Shown piece after piece: positions 15,801 to 17,846 of a stretch of DNA of 17,846 nucleotides (its first letter is position 1; each line of letters begins with the position of its first letter). Source of the DNA: a bacterium (GTDB lineage Bacteria > UBP15 > UBA6099); NCBI GenBank assembly GCA_029564595.1, contig JAKQPS010000172.1, positions 1 to 17,846 on the forward strand, read 5' to 3'. Below the pieces are notes generated by a model that made no database searches, was not told where the DNA came from, and saw nothing but the letters and a program-made list of their open reading frames with translations. The position numbers were made by a program, and so were the translations under genes.

Positions 15801-17846
15801 ATGAGAGCAAAGAGATATGTTCCGGCGGCGATAGCGGCGGCGGCGTTCGCGCTGACGGCGGCGATAATTGTCGCTACGCCTCAGAAACTTAACTATCAGG
15901 GGTACATAACCCAGAGCGGGCTGCCGATGAACGGGCCGGCGACGGTGGAGTTCCGGCTGTTCGACGCGGCGTCTGGCGGGGCGCAGTTGTGCTCAACCAA
16001 CCCGCAGGCGGTGACAGTCTCGCGGGGCCGGTTCAACTATGTCATCGGTTCCGAGGCGGGCGGGTGCGACCTGTCCGCAATCGACTGGGAAGGTACTGAT
16101 GTGTTTCTAGAAGTGGTCGTCGGCGGACAGACGCTGACGCCGCGCGAGCAGGTTGTGGCGTCCGCGATGTCTCTCAATGCGGGCAAGCTGGGCGGGCAGG
16201 CGGCGTCGGCTTTCGCATCCGCTTCTCACGGGCATGATGGAGTTTATATTAAAGTATCCGGCGACACGATTACGGGCGCGCTGACGGTGCAGGGCGGATT
16301 TGTGACGGCGGCTGATATCACTGCGGCTACCGGGACGGTGACAGCGGCGGCGTTTATCGGGGATGGTTCGATGTTGACCAACCTACCGGTTGCGGGCGGG
16401 GACATGATGTCCGACGGAAGCGTGCCGATGACAGGCGCGTTGACGGTGAACAATAACATTACGGCGACGGGAACAGTAACAGCGGCGGGATTTGCGGGAG
16501 ACGGAAGCGGACTGACGGGAGTGACCGCGACGGACAACACGAAAGTGGCAAAATCGGGCGACACGATGACAGGCGCTTTGACGGTGCAGGGATTGATTGT
16601 GACGGCGGCTGATATCACTGCGGCTACCGGGACGGTTACTGCGGCGGCGTTTGTTGGGGATGGAAGCGGATTGACGGGAGTGACCGCGACGGACAACACG
16701 AAAGTGGCAAAGTCGGGCGACACGATGACGGGCGCGCTGACGGTGCAGGGCGGATTTGTGACGGCGGCTGACATCACTGCGGCTACCGGGACGGTTACGG
16801 CGGCGGCGTTTGTGGGGGATGGAAGCGGACTGACCAACCTGCCGGTGGCGGGCGGGGACATGATGTCCGACGGAAGCGTGCCGATGACGGGCGCGTTGAT
16901 GGTGAACAATAACATTACGGCGACGGGAACGGTGACAGCGGCGGGATTTGCGGGAGACGGCTCCGCGTTGACAAGCGTTGATGCTGCGGCTCTTGGAGGT
17001 CTGACAACCGGAGATTTTGCTTCAGCGACACATAACCACGATGCTGATTATGTGGATGTCTCTGGGGATGTGATGGCAGGCGCGCTGACTGTTAACAACG
17101 ACATAACGGCAACTGGGACGGTTACGGCGGCGGCGTTTGTGGGAGATGGAAGCGGGCTGACGAATCTGCCGGTGGCGGGCGGGGATATGATGTCTGACGG
17201 AAGCGTGCCGATGACTGGCGCGCTGATGGTGAACAATAACATTACGGCGACGGGAACGGTGACAGCGGCGGGATTTGCGGGAGACGGCTCCGCGCTGACA
17301 AGCGTTGATGCTGCGGCTCTTGGAGGTCTGACAACCGGAGATTTTGCTTCAGCGACACATAACCACGCCACAGATTACGTGGATGTCGCCGGAGATGTAA
17401 TGACAGGCGCGCTGACTGTTAACAACGACATAACGGCAACTGGGACGGTTACGGCGGCGGCGTTTGTGGGAGATGGAAGCGGGCTGACGAATCTGCCGGT
17501 GGCGGGCGGGGATATGATGTCTGACGGAAGCGTGCCGATGTCTGGCGCGTTGACGGTGAACAACGACATCACGGCCACTGGGACGGTGAGTGCGGTTGAC
17601 GTTATTGCGTCCGGTGCGATCACGGCAGACACAGTTGGAGCCAATGGATTAAATATAACAGGAACGGCGACAGCGACGTTCTTCATCGGCGACGGCTCGC
17701 AACTTACGAATCTGCCTGTCGCGGGCGGGGATATGATGTCTGACGGAAGCGTGCCGATGTCTGGCGCGCTGACTGTGAACAATGACATCACGGCGACGGG
17801 AACAGTGAGCGCGGTTGACGTTATTGCGTCCGGTGCGATCACGGCA
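15801..17846 (+). CDS. Exported tail-fibre-like repeat protein, open at right edge
   Basis: The frame is open from ATG 15801 to the last base (682 codons with no stop), so the C-terminus is missing. Residues 1-25 are a signal peptide. Residues 27-125 form an N-terminal domain (QKLNYQGYITQSGLPMNG..., FRLFDAASGG) seen in many exported bacterial proteins. From about 150 on it is repeats: nine copies of a GDGSxLT core, usually AAAFVGDGSGLTNLP or AAGFAGDGSALTSV, alternating with GDTMTGALTV and THNHDADY-type segments. These resemble phage long-tail-fibre and collar proteins. Such proteins often end in a self-cleaving S74 chaperone domain, which is not visible here. The likely role is a surface fibre or adhesin, probably trimeric; function inferred. 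Ribosome site GGAAGG lies about eight bases upstream. Confidence 0.85.
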   Translation, partial: MRAKRYVPAAIAAAAFALTAAIIVATPQKLNYQGYITQSGLPMNGPATVEFRLFDAASGGAQLCSTNPQAVTVSRGRFNYVIGSEAGGCDLSAIDWEGTDVFLEVVVGGQTLTPREQVVASAMSLNAGKLGGQAASAFASASHGHDGVYIKVSGDTITGALTVQGGFVTAADITAATGTVTAAAFIGDGSMLTNLPVAGGDMMSDGSVPMTGALTVNNNITATGTVTAAGFAGDGSGLTGVTATDNTKVAKSGDTMTGALTVQGLIVTAADITAATGTVTAAAFVGDGSGLTGVTATDNTKVAKSGDTMTGALTVQGGFVTAADITAATGTVTAAAFVGDGSGLTNLPVAGGDMMSDGSVPMTGALMVNNNITATGTVTAAGFAGDGSALTSVDAAALGGLTTGDFASATHNHDADYVDVSGDVMAGALTVNNDITATGTVTAAAFVGDGSGLTNLPVAGGDMMSDGSVPMTGALMVNNNITATGTVTAAGFAGDGSALTSVDAAALGGLTTGDFASATHNHATDYVDVAGDVMTGALTVNNDITATGTVTAAAFVGDGSGLTNLPVAGGDMMSDGSVPMSGALTVNNDITATGTVSAVDVIASGAITADTVGANGLNITGTATATFFIGDGSQLTNLPVAGGDMMSDGSVPMSGALTVNNDITATGTVSAVDVIASGAITA
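16521..16840 (+). repeat. 159-bp tandem units in the fibre gene
   Basis: The segment starting GTGACCGCGACGGACAACAC at 16521 recurs at 16680, an offset of 159 bp (53 codons), and both copies run into GACACGATGAC and a similar downstream block. The units remain in frame. Confidence 0.7.
16844..17497 (+). repeat. 327-bp tandem units in the fibre gene
   Basis: Bases 16844-17170 and 17171-17497 form two 327-bp (109-codon) units differing at about 15 positions by my count, about 95% identical. A third partial copy begins at 17498 and then diverges. The differences cluster near the HNHDADY / HNHATDY segment. Confidence 0.85.
17498..17846 (+). repeat. 219-bp units at the right edge
   Basis: The block from 17498 recurs at 17717, an offset of 219 bp (73 codons). 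The sequence GTGAGTGCGGTTGACGTTAT at 17587 is repeated with one change at 17806. The second copy is cut by the window end. Confidence 0.8.

Noticed and set aside
16244-17842. Three long minus-strand ORFs rich in AVTVPVAV repeats
   Set aside because: They lie opposite the plus-strand fibre gene, which has a signal peptide, a ribosome site and a recognisable repeat family. The minus-strand frames are open only because the GC-rich repeats lack stop codons there.
16300-17846. Regular repeats that could suggest a CRISPR array
   Set aside because: The repeats are in-frame coding units of 159-327 bp with no short constant repeat and unique spacers.

Overview
The window looks like chromosomal DNA of a GC-rich, Gram-negative (diderm) bacterium, probably from a poorly cultured lineage. 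The diderm inference rests on three predicted exported envelope proteins, one of which ends in an aromatic residue as outer-membrane barrels do, and on a LolA-like exported protein. A four-subunit ferredoxin-dependent 2-oxoacid oxidoreductase suggests anaerobic or ferredoxin-based metabolism. No rRNA, tRNA, CRISPR array, transposase or integrase was found, and the phylum cannot be fixed from the sequence alone.

Layout. Bases 1-262 form a nested palindromic, MITE-like element. Bases 389-4407 are a minus-strand operon encoding, in order of transcription, a small 2x[4Fe-4S] ferredoxin subunit, the alpha (VorB-type), beta (TPP-binding) and gamma subunits of a 2-oxoacid:ferredoxin oxidoreductase, and finally a class II CPD photolyase. 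On the plus strand follow a secreted LolA/DUF1571-like protein with its own terminator, then anthranilate phosphoribosyltransferase (trpD, away from any other trp gene) and a GT-C/GT39-like membrane protein. Bases 8488-8972 hold a cluster of hairpin repeats and the gdhA terminator.

gdhA (minus) and a glpD-like FAD dehydrogenase (plus) are divergent across a 682-bp AT-rich intergenic region. That region carries four 16-bp inverted repeats of the same geometry, spaced about 42 bp apart, which looks like an operator array. The right part has two exported, probably outer-membrane proteins in tandem, then a long exported protein built of tail-fibre-like repeats. This last gene starts at 15801 and is still open at the right edge.

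The most unusual material is non-coding. (i) A family of two-hairpin repeats occurs in four copies whose stems differ in sequence but keep perfect pairing; two copies sit directly after stop codons. (ii) The gdhA/glpD intergenic region holds the phased operator array. (iii) The left edge carries the nested palindromic element. (iv) The tail-fibre-like gene contains recently duplicated 327-bp and 219-bp units. No new defence or mobile system was recognised. The metabolic genes are ordinary, apart from the photolyase closing the oxidoreductase operon.
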